Of a stretch of DNA of 33,955 nucleotides, positions 26,870 through 33,955 are shown in pieces. The DNA is from an uncultured Desulfovibrio sp. (GTDB lineage: Bacteria > Desulfobacterota > Desulfovibrionia > Desulfovibrionales > Desulfovibrionaceae), in contig CAMQVJ010000025.1 of assembly GCA_947038175.1 (NCBI GenBank), positions 1-33,955 of the forward strand, written 5' to 3'. The notes under the pieces are model-generated. The model saw only the letters and a program-made list of their open reading frames with translations. It was not told where the DNA came from and ran no database searches. The position numbers were made by a program, and so were the translations under genes. Each line of letters opens with the position of its first letter. The first letter of the stretch is position 1.

Positions 26870-27814
26870 ATGTCACACGACAAAGAATCACTGCAAAGAA
26901 TGTTTCTTTCTTTGCAGGCTAATAATGAAAAACTTGAGAACCAGTTTAAATATTTAAGGCAACATGTTGATGCTTCTTCTTTACCTCCCGCCGAGGGTGC
27001 TTTACGAGAGTTACAGTTAAAAACAGTAGCTTTTGCAAAGGAAGTAACTAATATTTTAGCCTCTTACAACATGACACCTTTTATGTTTGCTGGTGCGCTT
27101 CTTGGGTATAAACGCCATGATAAAGGATTTGTACCGTGGGATGACGATATTGATTTTGCTCTTATGGGGGCAGATTTTTGGCGCTTAATTGATGTGATAC
27201 GTGAAGATTTCATTCTCCTTGATCTTCCGAAGCACAATAATATGTGGGCATTACTTGATAATGCATTCCGCAAGCACCCCAATAAAATTATTGGGCTTCA
27301 AACCCCATTTTGTTTACATCTCTACAAGGGGAAATCTTTAGAAGATTGTGTAAATATTGAGTTTATGCCATATTATTATTGGAATGACTCCGCTACATCA
27401 AAAGATTACACAAACCATGCTAAAGAGATTCATGCATTGCTAGCAAAACAATATTCCTGGGAAAAACTTTTTTCATGTTATAAAGAAATTTTTGCCAATA
27501 ATCCACTCTATTGTGAAAAAAGCCATAAGATTGGAGCGGGAGTGGGTAATTTTACACTTACTAATTGGAAATTTCCAGGTTTTTATACGAAGGATCAAGT
27601 TTTTCCATTACAAAACATTATGTTTGAAAATGTGGAACTGCCAACACTCAATAATATTGAGCACCATCTCCAAGCTGTTTATGGCGATTATATGCAACTT
27701 CCAAGCGATATCGGTATTACAGTTACAAGCTCGGTGGTGCATGCATATTTGCAAACCCAAAATCGCACACTTAATATGCCAGAAGCAAGTGTTACATGTA
27801 AACATAAAGGCTAG
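26870..27814 (+). CDS. LicD-family phospho-transferase (intact acidic motif)
   Basis: A 314-residue LicD/DUF1792-type protein. The conserved core is present: PFMFAGALLGYKRHD, then the acidic motif PWDDDIDFAL at residues 89-98 (Asp91, 92, 93 and 95). LicD proteins, known from phosphocholine transfer in Streptococcus and Haemophilus and from fukutin-related proteins, move a phospho-alcohol or phospho-amine from a CDP-activated donor onto a glycan. The nucleotide and acceptor here are unknown. The N-terminus (1-45) is a coiled, charged region (LQANNEKLENQFKYL). Two bases after the nucleotidyltransferase, so the pair fits donor activation plus transfer. The second LicD copy is downstream. Confidence 0.9.
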   Translation: MSHDKESLQRMFLSLQANNEKLENQFKYLRQHVDASSLPPAEGALRELQLKTVAFAKEVTNILASYNMTPFMFAGALLGYKRHDKGFVPWDDDIDFALMGADFWRLIDVIREDFILLDLPKHNNMWALLDNAFRKHPNKIIGLQTPFCLHLYKGKSLEDCVNIEFMPYYYWNDSATSKDYTNHAKEIHALLAKQYSWEKLFSCYKEIFANNPLYCEKSHKIGAGVGNFTLTNWKFPGFYTKDQVFPLQNIMFENVELPTLNNIEHHLQAVYGDYMQLPSDIGITVTSSVVHAYLQTQNRTLNMPEASVTCKHKG

Positions 27815-27972
27815 TTGATTACGGGATTATGGGAAGATTTTGATATCTTGCCGACAAACTTAAATAATGACATATAATAAAATATTATTAAATATATAAA
27901 GTATATAGTAATAAATTATCGTATCTGTTTTGAAATGTATTATTTGCTGTTCGAATTAGAGGAGTATGACGA

Positions 27973-28917
27973 GTGACAAATTTGAATAAAATCTATGAAG
28001 AAGCTATCTTGGTTATCAATCAAGAAATGCAAAGAAACGATGCTTTAAACTACCAAATTGAGTATTTAAAAAAACGGGCGAGTATTCAACGTTTTAAGCC
28101 AGCAACGGGTGAAATGCGTGAAAAACAACTCAGTAATTTGGAATTTGCTCTTGGTATAATCGATACAATTCAAAAAGAGAACTTTCATCCTTTTCTTTCT
28201 TCGGGGGCCCTTATTGGGGCAGTGCGCCATAAAGGTTTTGTGCCTTGGGATAATAACCTTGAGTTTACCCTTATGGCAGATGAGTTTTGGCAATTACAAG
28301 ATTTCATTAAGGAAAATTATGTTTGGGTAGATTCTTCCACGAAGACAAGAGCAACATCTTATTGGGCTTTTCTTGATGATGCTTTTAAGCAATATCCTAA
28401 TCAAATATTTGGTATGCGTACCCCTTATAGTATGCACCTTTATAAAGGAACGTGCTTAGAGGACTCTTGTAATATTGAATTTCGTCCCTATTATTATTTC
28501 AAAGAAAGCGTAACGGAAAACGAATATAAAACGCATGCACAAAGCGCGCGTAATATTATTGAAAAAGCGCCTCATTATGGTATGGTCTACCAGTTTTATG
28601 ATGAAATGCTAAAAGATTATTCACTTACTTGCTCCGATAGTAATAAAATCGCTGCTGGTATTAATCATAGCAGTCTAACAGAATGTAAATATCTGGGCTT
28701 TTTTGAAAAATCCACTATTTTTCCTTTGAAGACAATTGAGTTTGAAGGGCATCAATTCCCAACACTCAACGATGCTCATGCATATCTGTCTGCTGTTTAT
28801 GGTGATTATATGGCATTGCCAAACGATGTCGGTATTAGTCCTATCTATTCAGATATGAATAGATATCTTGCAACACAAAATAGAAAACTGAACTTTCCAG
28901 AGGCAGCATTTTATTAA
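27973..28917 (+). CDS. LicD-family paralogue with eroded catalytic motif (possible pseudoenzyme)
   Basis: A 314-residue paralogue of the preceding protein, of identical length and co-linear throughout (SSGALIGAVRHKGFVPWD, the GMRTPYSMHLYKGTCLEDS region, then FPTLNDAHAYLSAVYGDYM). The acidic catalytic motif reads PWDNNLEFTL at residues 91-100, where the first copy has PWDDDIDFAL; only the first Asp remains. If those Asp residues bind metal and nucleotide, as in the fold generally, this copy should be inactive or changed in function. The frame is intact over its whole length, so it is not a simple pseudogene. GTG start with GAGGAG at 27960. A 158-base gap separates it from the first copy. Confidence 0.85.
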   Translation: MTNLNKIYEEAILVINQEMQRNDALNYQIEYLKKRASIQRFKPATGEMREKQLSNLEFALGIIDTIQKENFHPFLSSGALIGAVRHKGFVPWDNNLEFTLMADEFWQLQDFIKENYVWVDSSTKTRATSYWAFLDDAFKQYPNQIFGMRTPYSMHLYKGTCLEDSCNIEFRPYYYFKESVTENEYKTHAQSARNIIEKAPHYGMVYQFYDEMLKDYSLTCSDSNKIAAGINHSSLTECKYLGFFEKSTIFPLKTIEFEGHQFPTLNDAHAYLSAVYGDYMALPNDVGISPIYSDMNRYLATQNRKLNFPEAAFY

Positions 28918-29353
28918 ACAAGAATTATCTAGATTATCATTATTTGAGTTTATCCTCAGTAAACACAGAAAATACATAGGCAAAAATAAGGTCTATCTCA
29001 ATACGTCAATATTAGCGTATTCACGGCTGATGACAATAATGTAAATATACGTTTCAATCACGGTTTGCTTGTTTTTTTTAAAAAATAAGGTATAAATAAG
29101 TTGTGTATTGTTTTCATTTCCATTAGTAAATATCAGGAATTTGATGAAGAAAAAGTATGGAAATATCCTGAAAGACGTATGAATAATAGAACATCATTAG
29201 CCTATTCTAGTATTAGCCCCGTAGTATGGAGGCAAAAGTAAAGAGGCGAAGGGCATTAGCCCTGCATCGCTTGCATAAATGTTACAAACAAGCAATGCTC
29301 TCATTCAAATAATATTTCTCCAAAACACAGAATATGGCACGAGGATTTAGAAA
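28918..29353 (+). other. 436-base gap with small open frame and nested hairpins
   Basis: Between the second LicD and the second nucleotidyltransferase gene. It holds the 46-codon frame listed separately (29101-29241). A GC-richer stretch at about 29250-29320 has nested inverted repeats (for example GGGC-ATTA-GCCC and two GCTTG/CAAGC pairs) that could end transcription or mark a remnant. No tRNA or other RNA gene was recognised. Confidence 0.5.
29101..29241 (+). CDS. Short open frame, 46 codons, unknown (possible gene remnant)
   Basis: Begins at TTG (29101) with AAGG ten bases upstream and runs 46 codons to TAA at 29239-29241. The peptide starts MCIVFISISKYQEFDEEKVW and continues with an Arg/Asn/Ser-rich part. 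An in-frame stop lies 15 bases upstream, so it is not the end of a longer frame in this phase. The opening hydrophobic strand and charged tail are not typical random sequence, so it may be a small gene or the remnant of one. No family recognised. Confidence 0.3.
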   Translation: MCIVFISISKYQEFDEEKVWKYPERRMNNRTSLAYSSISPVVWRQK

Positions 29354-29827
29354 ATGAAAAAACGAATTTGCGTTGATATGTCCGTTACACTACTACATCA
29401 TGGGCATACACGCCTTCTCAAAAAAGCAGCAGAGCTAGGCACTGTTGTGGTAGCGTTACGTACGGATTATGGTACTAAAAAGCATAAAGGATATGTACCA
29501 GAGCTGAATTATGACGAACGTAAAGAACTTTTGGAATCCATACGTTATGTTGATGAAGTAATTCCTTTTGATTTTTTTCTTGATGATGCCTATCTTGACC
29601 AACATAATCTTGATTTACTCGTGCATGGTGATGATAATATAAATATGGTTGCTCCTGAGCGGCTGGTTATTTTTCCTCGTACTGTAGGTGTGAGTAGCTC
29701 AGAGTTGCGTAGCAGAGTCATTGACACCCTTGTATCGCTCAATATAGCAAAAGATGAAAATAACCAAACCCAGAATGTTGCACGAAGTCTGTTTGACATG
29801 ATTAAAAAAGAATTCAGGATGGATTAA
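29354..29827 (+). CDS. Second TagD-like cytidylyltransferase
   Basis: A 157-residue nucleotidyltransferase of the TagD/PCYT fold. The HxGH motif is canonical, HHGH at residues 15-18, and the C-terminal motif RTVGVSSSEL at 109-118 keeps the Arg and the Ser-Ser. The usual GxFD segment reads VDMSVTLL, and the GDDWxGKFD loop is only HGDDNINMV. It is therefore closer to the true cytidylyltransferase motifs than the first copy in some positions and farther in others. It likely activates a phosphoryl or phosphono compound with CTP. GAGGA precedes the ATG. The stop codon overlaps the start of the binding-protein gene by one base, showing translational coupling with the importer. Confidence 0.85.
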   Translation: MKKRICVDMSVTLLHHGHTRLLKKAAELGTVVVALRTDYGTKKHKGYVPELNYDERKELLESIRYVDEVIPFDFFLDDAYLDQHNLDLLVHGDDNINMVAPERLVIFPRTVGVSSSELRSRVIDTLVSLNIAKDENNQTQNVARSLFDMIKKEFRMD

Positions 29828-30816
29828 TGATGAAAAAAGTATTGTTTACCATTTTAGGAATATGTTGTTTTGCGTTTAACGCTTATGCCGATAATAAAAT
29901 CACTGTTTATACGGTTATTGAACTAGACAGGTTGCCAAAATATAAAAAGATTTTAGAAGAAAAACTACCAGAATATGAAATCATCTGGGTACGCGAATCT
30001 ACTGGCATAATTACAGCAAAACTTTTGGCAGAAGCAAAAAACCCGCAGGCAGACCTTGTTTTTGGTGTTACAGGTAGTTCATTATTAATATTGGAAGAAC
30101 ACGGTATTTTTGAACCCTATACACCTAAAGGTATCGAAAAAATATCTTCAAATATGCGTGATGCGGATGATGTTCCTAGCTGGATAGGCATGTACGCATG
30201 GACAAGTGGCTTTTGTGTAAACACCGTTGAATTGGAAAAACATGGACTTGCCATGCCAACTTCATGGCAGGATTTAACAAAACCTGAATATAAAGATTTA
30301 ATTGCCATGCCTGACCCTGCATCTTCTGGCACGGGGTATATGAATTTGAATGCTTGGATTCAGATGTTTGGCGAAGAAAATGCATGGGAATATGCTGAAG
30401 GCCTTTTAGAAAATACAAAATTTTTAACGCACTCTGGCTCAGCACCATGCTCTATGGCAGCTCAAGGTGAGGTCGCGATAGGCATCAGCTCTGCATTTTT
30501 TGTAGAACACTTGCTTAAACGCAAAGCACCCATCAAAATTGTTGTACCAAGCGAAGGGGTGGGCTGGGAAATTGGAGCAGTAGCTCTAATCAAAGGATCT
30601 CCACAACAAGAAGCTGCGAAAAAAATTATTGATATTGCAAGCTCTGATGAAATTGCCAAGCTCAGTGCAAGTTTTGCGGGTATCACTGCGAGACCAGAAT
30701 TTATACGAGCAGATATACAAGAAAGTGCAGATAAAATGATTGATAATAATTTCGAGTGGGCAGCTAAAAATAGAGATAGATTTTTAAAAGAATGGAAAGA
30801 ACGCTTTGCCAAGTGA
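29827..30816 (+). CDS. ABC transporter periplasmic binding protein, 2-aminoethylphosphonate-type
   Basis: A 329-residue extracytoplasmic binding protein. A signal peptide covers about residues 1-21, cleaved after AYA. The mature protein follows the PhnS2/AepX pattern of 2-aminoethylphosphonate binders (family of ferric/spermidine/thiamine-like proteins): RESTGIITAKLLAEAKNPQA and DLVFGVTGSSLLILEEHG, then TSWQDLTKPEYKDLIAMPDP and ASSGTGYMNLNAWIQMFGEE. Assignment rests on remembered family sequence, not a search. It starts one base inside the preceding nucleotidyltransferase stop, overlapping it (ATG from TAATG). The ligand could also be another phosphonate or a phosphorylated amine. Confidence 0.85.
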   Translation: MMKKVLFTILGICCFAFNAYADNKITVYTVIELDRLPKYKKILEEKLPEYEIIWVRESTGIITAKLLAEAKNPQADLVFGVTGSSLLILEEHGIFEPYTPKGIEKISSNMRDADDVPSWIGMYAWTSGFCVNTVELEKHGLAMPTSWQDLTKPEYKDLIAMPDPASSGTGYMNLNAWIQMFGEENAWEYAEGLLENTKFLTHSGSAPCSMAAQGEVAIGISSAFFVEHLLKRKAPIKIVVPSEGVGWEIGAVALIKGSPQQEAAKKIIDIASSDEIAKLSASFAGITARPEFIRADIQESADKMIDNNFEWAAKNRDRFLKEWKERFAK

Positions 30817-31813
30817 AACCTACCTTGAATTACAGGATATAAGCAAAACATATGCTTCAAAAACAGTACTTCATAAGACAAGTATAAGCATAAACCAAGG
30901 GGAATTTGTTTGTTGTTTGGGGCCTTCTGGTTGTGGCAAAAGCACTATGCTCAATAGCATTTCAGGTATTATAACCCCTTCTTCTGGAAAAGTTCTATTA
31001 CAAGGCAAAGATATAACTTTTTTGCCCCCTGAAAAACGAAAGTGTGGCGTTGTGTTTCAAAGTTATGCTCTTTTTCCTAACCTCACCGTCGCACAAAATA
31101 TTGCCTATGGATTACGTGGAAAAGAGTGGAATAAAAAGAATATCTTGAATCGTGTTTTTGAATTACTCACCCTAATGAATTTAGAGAGTTATGAAAAAAA
31201 ATACCCTTCTAATTTATCAGGAGGAGAGCAACAACGGGTTGCCTTAGCACGTGCACTAGCGCCCCGCCCTTCTTTGCTTTTATTAGATGAGCCACTCGCT
31301 GCCCTTGATGCTAAAATTAGAATGCGTCTTGGCGAAGAATTGCGTCGTTTACAGCAACAACTAGGTATTACCACTATTATGGTTACCCATGATCAACAAG
31401 AAGCGTTAGACCTTGCAAATCGCATTATAGTTATGAACCAAGGGCAAGTTGAACAAGTTGGCACCCCTGAAGAAATTTATCAAAGTCCTAAAACAAAATT
31501 TGTGGCACAGTTTGTAGGAAATATTAATTTTATTATTCCTCCAAATTCGCAAAATAAAAAAGAAATTGCTATTCGTTATGAGGATGTTAGGCTAAATTAC
31601 TTAACTGAGCTTCGCCTACAAGAAGAAGGTACTTTTGTTGCACGAATTGAAGAAATTCGTTATTTGGGAAATACCATCAGAGTGCGCTTATTGTTACAAG
31701 ATCATATCACAGAAATCTATGCTGACTGCATACGCAGCAATAGAGATTTATATACATTAAATAATCTTGTTTCTGTCAATTTACCACGCGCATCGTGGCA
31801 AAGCTGGGAGTAG
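30806..31813 (+). CDS. ABC transporter ATP-binding protein of the phosphonate-type importer
   Basis: A 335-residue ATPase. Walker A GPSGCGKST is at 39-47, the Q-loop FQSYALF follows, the signature LSGGEQQRVALARAL is near 138, Walker B is LLLLDEPLAALD and the H-loop is VTHDQQ. The C-terminal part (about 240-335) is a TOBE-type regulatory domain. The start is TTG at 30806, overlapping the binding-protein stop by 11 bases, with GGAAAG upstream. It energises the adjacent fused permease. Alternative starts downstream would cut into the first strand, so TTG was kept. Confidence 0.9.
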   Translation: MPSETYLELQDISKTYASKTVLHKTSISINQGEFVCCLGPSGCGKSTMLNSISGIITPSSGKVLLQGKDITFLPPEKRKCGVVFQSYALFPNLTVAQNIAYGLRGKEWNKKNILNRVFELLTLMNLESYEKKYPSNLSGGEQQRVALARALAPRPSLLLLDEPLAALDAKIRMRLGEELRRLQQQLGITTIMVTHDQQEALDLANRIIVMNQGQVEQVGTPEEIYQSPKTKFVAQFVGNINFIIPPNSQNKKEIAIRYEDVRLNYLTELRLQEEGTFVARIEEIRYLGNTIRVRLLLQDHITEIYADCIRSNRDLYTLNNLVSVNLPRASWQSWE

Positions 31814-31815
31814 TC

Positions 31816-33456
31816 ATGAGGCAGCTTCTCCGAAAAATCTTACCTCATATGCTCCTAATTATATTATTAAGTGTTTTGTATCCAGCCATCATTAGGCCGC
31901 TGTATGAACTGATTCAACGCAGTTTATATGATAAAGATGAAGTATACATTGGACTTTTAAATTTTATAAATTTTTTTGATACGCCAGGTTTAAGCGCAGC
32001 TGTTAAAAACTCTTTTTTTGTGACAACTCTTTCCACTATAATTACAGTGATACTAGCTTTTTTTCTTGCTTATTCAGTAACCCATACACGGATTTGGGGC
32101 AAAAAAATTATTTCCTCTTTAGTGATGTTACCTCTTTTTGCTCCATCCTTATTACCTGGTATTGGTTTAGTTTACTTGTTTGGAACTCAAGGTTTTTTTA
32201 AGTTTTTACTAGGTGGACATGAACTTTATGGTCCCCTTGGGATTATTTTAGGCTTAGTTATTTTTGCACTACCCCATGCAACCTTACTTTTAATAACGAG
32301 TTTGCGCGGGATTAATCAGCAATTATATCAAGCAGCATCTGCCCTAGGTGCTGGTGAACTACGAAAATTTATTACGATTACGATTCCGAATGCGCGTTAT
32401 GGAATAATAAGTGCAATTTTTGTTTCTTTTACACTTAGCCTAGGTAATTTTGGTGTGCCAAAAGTGCTGGGTGGCACATATTATGTGCTTGCTACAGAGC
32501 TTTATGCACAAGTAATTGGGCAACTCAATTTTGGGGTAGGGGCAGTGATTAGTTTATTCCTTTTGCTACCAACATGTATTACGCTACTGCTCAATATTTG
32601 GGTGCGCAAAGCTCAAGACCGCTTGTCCGCAAAAAAGACAGTGAGTCACAGTGAAATTAGGTTTTCTCCTTTGCGTGATGCTGTGTGCGCTCTTATTGCC
32701 TATAGTGTTACTATTTGTTTGGTCGCGGTTGTTGGCGTTGTGGTGTTAGCATCTTTCATGGGATTTTGGCCCTATGATTATTCTTTTGGATTAACTAACT
32801 ATTCATTTGAAGACATGGCCTTTGGTTTTTCACCCTTGATTAATTCGATGAAATTAGCAGTTTCCGTGGCTTTTTTTGGAACAGCCTTTATGTTTGTAGG
32901 GGCATACTTATCAGAAAGAATGTATCCATCGGCTTTACTTTCTAAGATATATCGAAGTATTATGCTAATCCCTCTAGGTATTCCAGGAATGGTGCTCGGG
33001 CTTGCTTATATTTTTGCTTTTAATCGCCCAGAGGCCATGCTCCCTTTATACGGCACCTTCATACTATTGGTTATTAATACTATTGTTCATTTTTCAACGG
33101 TTGCGCATCTCACATGTTCTGACTCGCTTAGCCACCTAGATAGAAATTATGAACATGTTGGTAGAACCTTGAATGTTTCCCCTATAGTAACTTTTTTTAA
33201 AGTTATTGTGCCATCATGTAAAATGACTTTATTTGATGTTTTTCTTTATCTTTTCATCAATGCAATGACAACTCTCTCTGCTGTGGTTTTTCTTTCAGCG
33301 GGGGATAGTATGTTAGCTTCTGTCATGGTTATGAATGTTTATAATACTGGGAGTCTAGGCTATGCAGCCGCAATGTGCAGCTATATTATGCTTATTACAG
33401 GATTTCTTACTTGTGTGCGTGTTATGATAAGAGAAAATAAAAAAGGTTCAATATAA
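31816..33456 (+). CDS. ABC transporter permease, two MetI-like units fused
   Basis: A 546-residue inner-membrane protein, about 12 membrane segments, with two halves that each carry a permease unit. The EAA-type loops are ASALGAGELRKFITITIP (first half) and VGRTLNVSPIVTFFKVIVP (second half). Fused permeases of this kind are typical of the ferric-iron/2-aminoethylphosphonate (FbpB/AepW) branch. ATG 31816 was chosen for GGGAG five bases upstream, right after the ATPase stop; the longer frame from GTG 31795 would overlap. Last gene of the importer. Confidence 0.92.
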   Translation: MRQLLRKILPHMLLIILLSVLYPAIIRPLYELIQRSLYDKDEVYIGLLNFINFFDTPGLSAAVKNSFFVTTLSTIITVILAFFLAYSVTHTRIWGKKIISSLVMLPLFAPSLLPGIGLVYLFGTQGFFKFLLGGHELYGPLGIILGLVIFALPHATLLLITSLRGINQQLYQAASALGAGELRKFITITIPNARYGIISAIFVSFTLSLGNFGVPKVLGGTYYVLATELYAQVIGQLNFGVGAVISLFLLLPTCITLLLNIWVRKAQDRLSAKKTVSHSEIRFSPLRDAVCALIAYSVTICLVAVVGVVVLASFMGFWPYDYSFGLTNYSFEDMAFGFSPLINSMKLAVSVAFFGTAFMFVGAYLSERMYPSALLSKIYRSIMLIPLGIPGMVLGLAYIFAFNRPEAMLPLYGTFILLVINTIVHFSTVAHLTCSDSLSHLDRNYEHVGRTLNVSPIVTFFKVIVPSCKMTLFDVFLYLFINAMTTLSAVVFLSAGDSMLASVMVMNVYNTGSLGYAAAMCSYIMLITGFLTCVRVMIRENKKGSI

Positions 33457-33704
33457 TTTGACTTTCTTATAAAAGATAATGGAATCAAATAAATATTGTT
33501 AATGATAAAATATCTAAAGATGCTTATTCTTTAGTCGTGATTACAAGAATATTATTCACTGCTAAAGGAAAATCTCATTGTTTTTAATTCAACTAGAAAA
33601 ATTTATGAAAAGTAAATAACACCCTGTTAACAACATGTTTTCTTTGTAGAATGAAAGTTCTTAAAAATTTATCAGCTTGTCAAACATGATTATTAAGAGT
33701 ATAT

Positions 33705-33955
33705 ATGATAAAATTTATTTTTGATTTAGATGGTACTATTACAAAATCTGAGACTCTCCCTGTTATTGCTGAACAGTTTAATGTTCAAAGTCAAATAGAA
33801 GAGTTAACGAAAGAAACTATAGCAGGGAATATCCCTTTTATGGAAAGTTTCATTCGTCGTGTTAGTATGTTAAGTCATTTACCTGTGAATGAGGTTTCGA
33901 ATCTTTTGGCGACTGTGGAGCTTTTCCCGCAATTGCATAGATTTATAGAAACAAA
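33705..33955 (+). CDS. HAD phosphatase, phosphoserine-phosphatase-like (partial)
   Basis: Runs off the right edge after 83 codons. ATG IKFIFDLDGTITKSETLPV carries the HAD motif I DLDGT with the nucleophilic Asp at residue 7, and the helix IAEQFNVQSQIEELTKETIA fits the cap of SerB-like HAD-IB phosphatases. It is not phosphonoacetaldehyde hydrolase, whose motif has a DWAGTT-type segment. It may remove a phosphate from an intermediate of the cluster. A 248-base gap precedes it; the ribosome binding site is weak. Confidence 0.75.
   Translation, partial: MIKFIFDLDGTITKSETLPVIAEQFNVQSQIEELTKETIAGNIPFMESFIRRVSMLSHLPVNEVSNLLATVELFPQLHRFIET

Noticed and set aside
29250..29320. GC-richer folded stretch considered as a tRNA or small RNA gene
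   Set aside because: No cloverleaf, anticodon loop or TPsiC motif could be assembled; nested repeats fit a terminator or scar instead.
33705..33955. HAD gene considered as phosphonoacetaldehyde hydrolase (phnX)
   Set aside because: Motif I reads DLDGT, and the visible cap matches SerB-like HAD enzymes, not the DWAGTT pattern of phnX.

Overview
The window looks like chromosomal DNA of an AT-rich Gram-negative bacterium, most likely from the Desulfovibrio/Lawsonia/Bilophila lineage. This is inferred from protein resemblance only. The pointers are a truncated MetH-like gene divergent from an RpoH-type sigma factor that is followed by a TPR lipoprotein, a very large DUF3683-type FAD/Fe-S oxidoreductase, meso-diaminopimelate dehydrogenase, and a lipoprotein-rich Gram-negative envelope. 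No rRNA, tRNA, CRISPR array or insertion sequence was found.

Positions 1-8400 hold housekeeping genes. A truncated cobalamin-type methionine synthase homologue on the minus strand diverges from a plus-strand operon of rpoH, a TPR lipoprotein and a LolB-like lipoprotein. These are followed by a repeat- and hairpin-rich convergent gap, then rpiB and ddh on the minus strand. Positions 8400-14200 are all minus strand: a 1209-residue FAD/Fe-S oxidoreductase, an inner-membrane-anchored M23 peptidase and a twin-CBS protein. Positions 14400-19600 are plus strand: a sigma-54-type promoter ahead of a long leader and a pseudo-receiver/TPR protein, a U32 peptidase-family protein, an AraC-type regulator with a serine-rich linker, and a secreted PEBP (YbhB/YbcL) protein. 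A minus-strand chemoreceptor (19618-21999) closes this part.

Positions 22792-33955 are the accessory region and the most interesting part. Tightly packed genes encode a hexapeptide acyltransferase, a CDP-glycerol glycerophosphotransferase-like enzyme, a class V aminotransferase, a SAM methyltransferase, a TagD/RfaE-like nucleotidyltransferase and a LicD-family transferase. A second LicD paralogue follows, in which the acidic catalytic motif is eroded. After it come a second TagD-like nucleotidyltransferase and a three-gene ABC importer. Its binding protein closely resembles those for 2-aminoethylphosphonate, and its permease is a fused two-unit protein. A HAD phosphatase gene runs off the end of the window.

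Read together, these genes suggest a pathway that imports a small phosphonate or phospho-amino compound, activates it with a nucleotide and transfers it to a surface glycan through LicD or TagF-like transferases. Amino, methyl and acyl tailoring enzymes are present. No PEP mutase and no phosphonoacetaldehyde hydrolase is visible, so scavenging and re-use fits better than local synthesis or classical PhnWX breakdown. That interpretation is inference; the family assignments are from motifs seen in the sequence.
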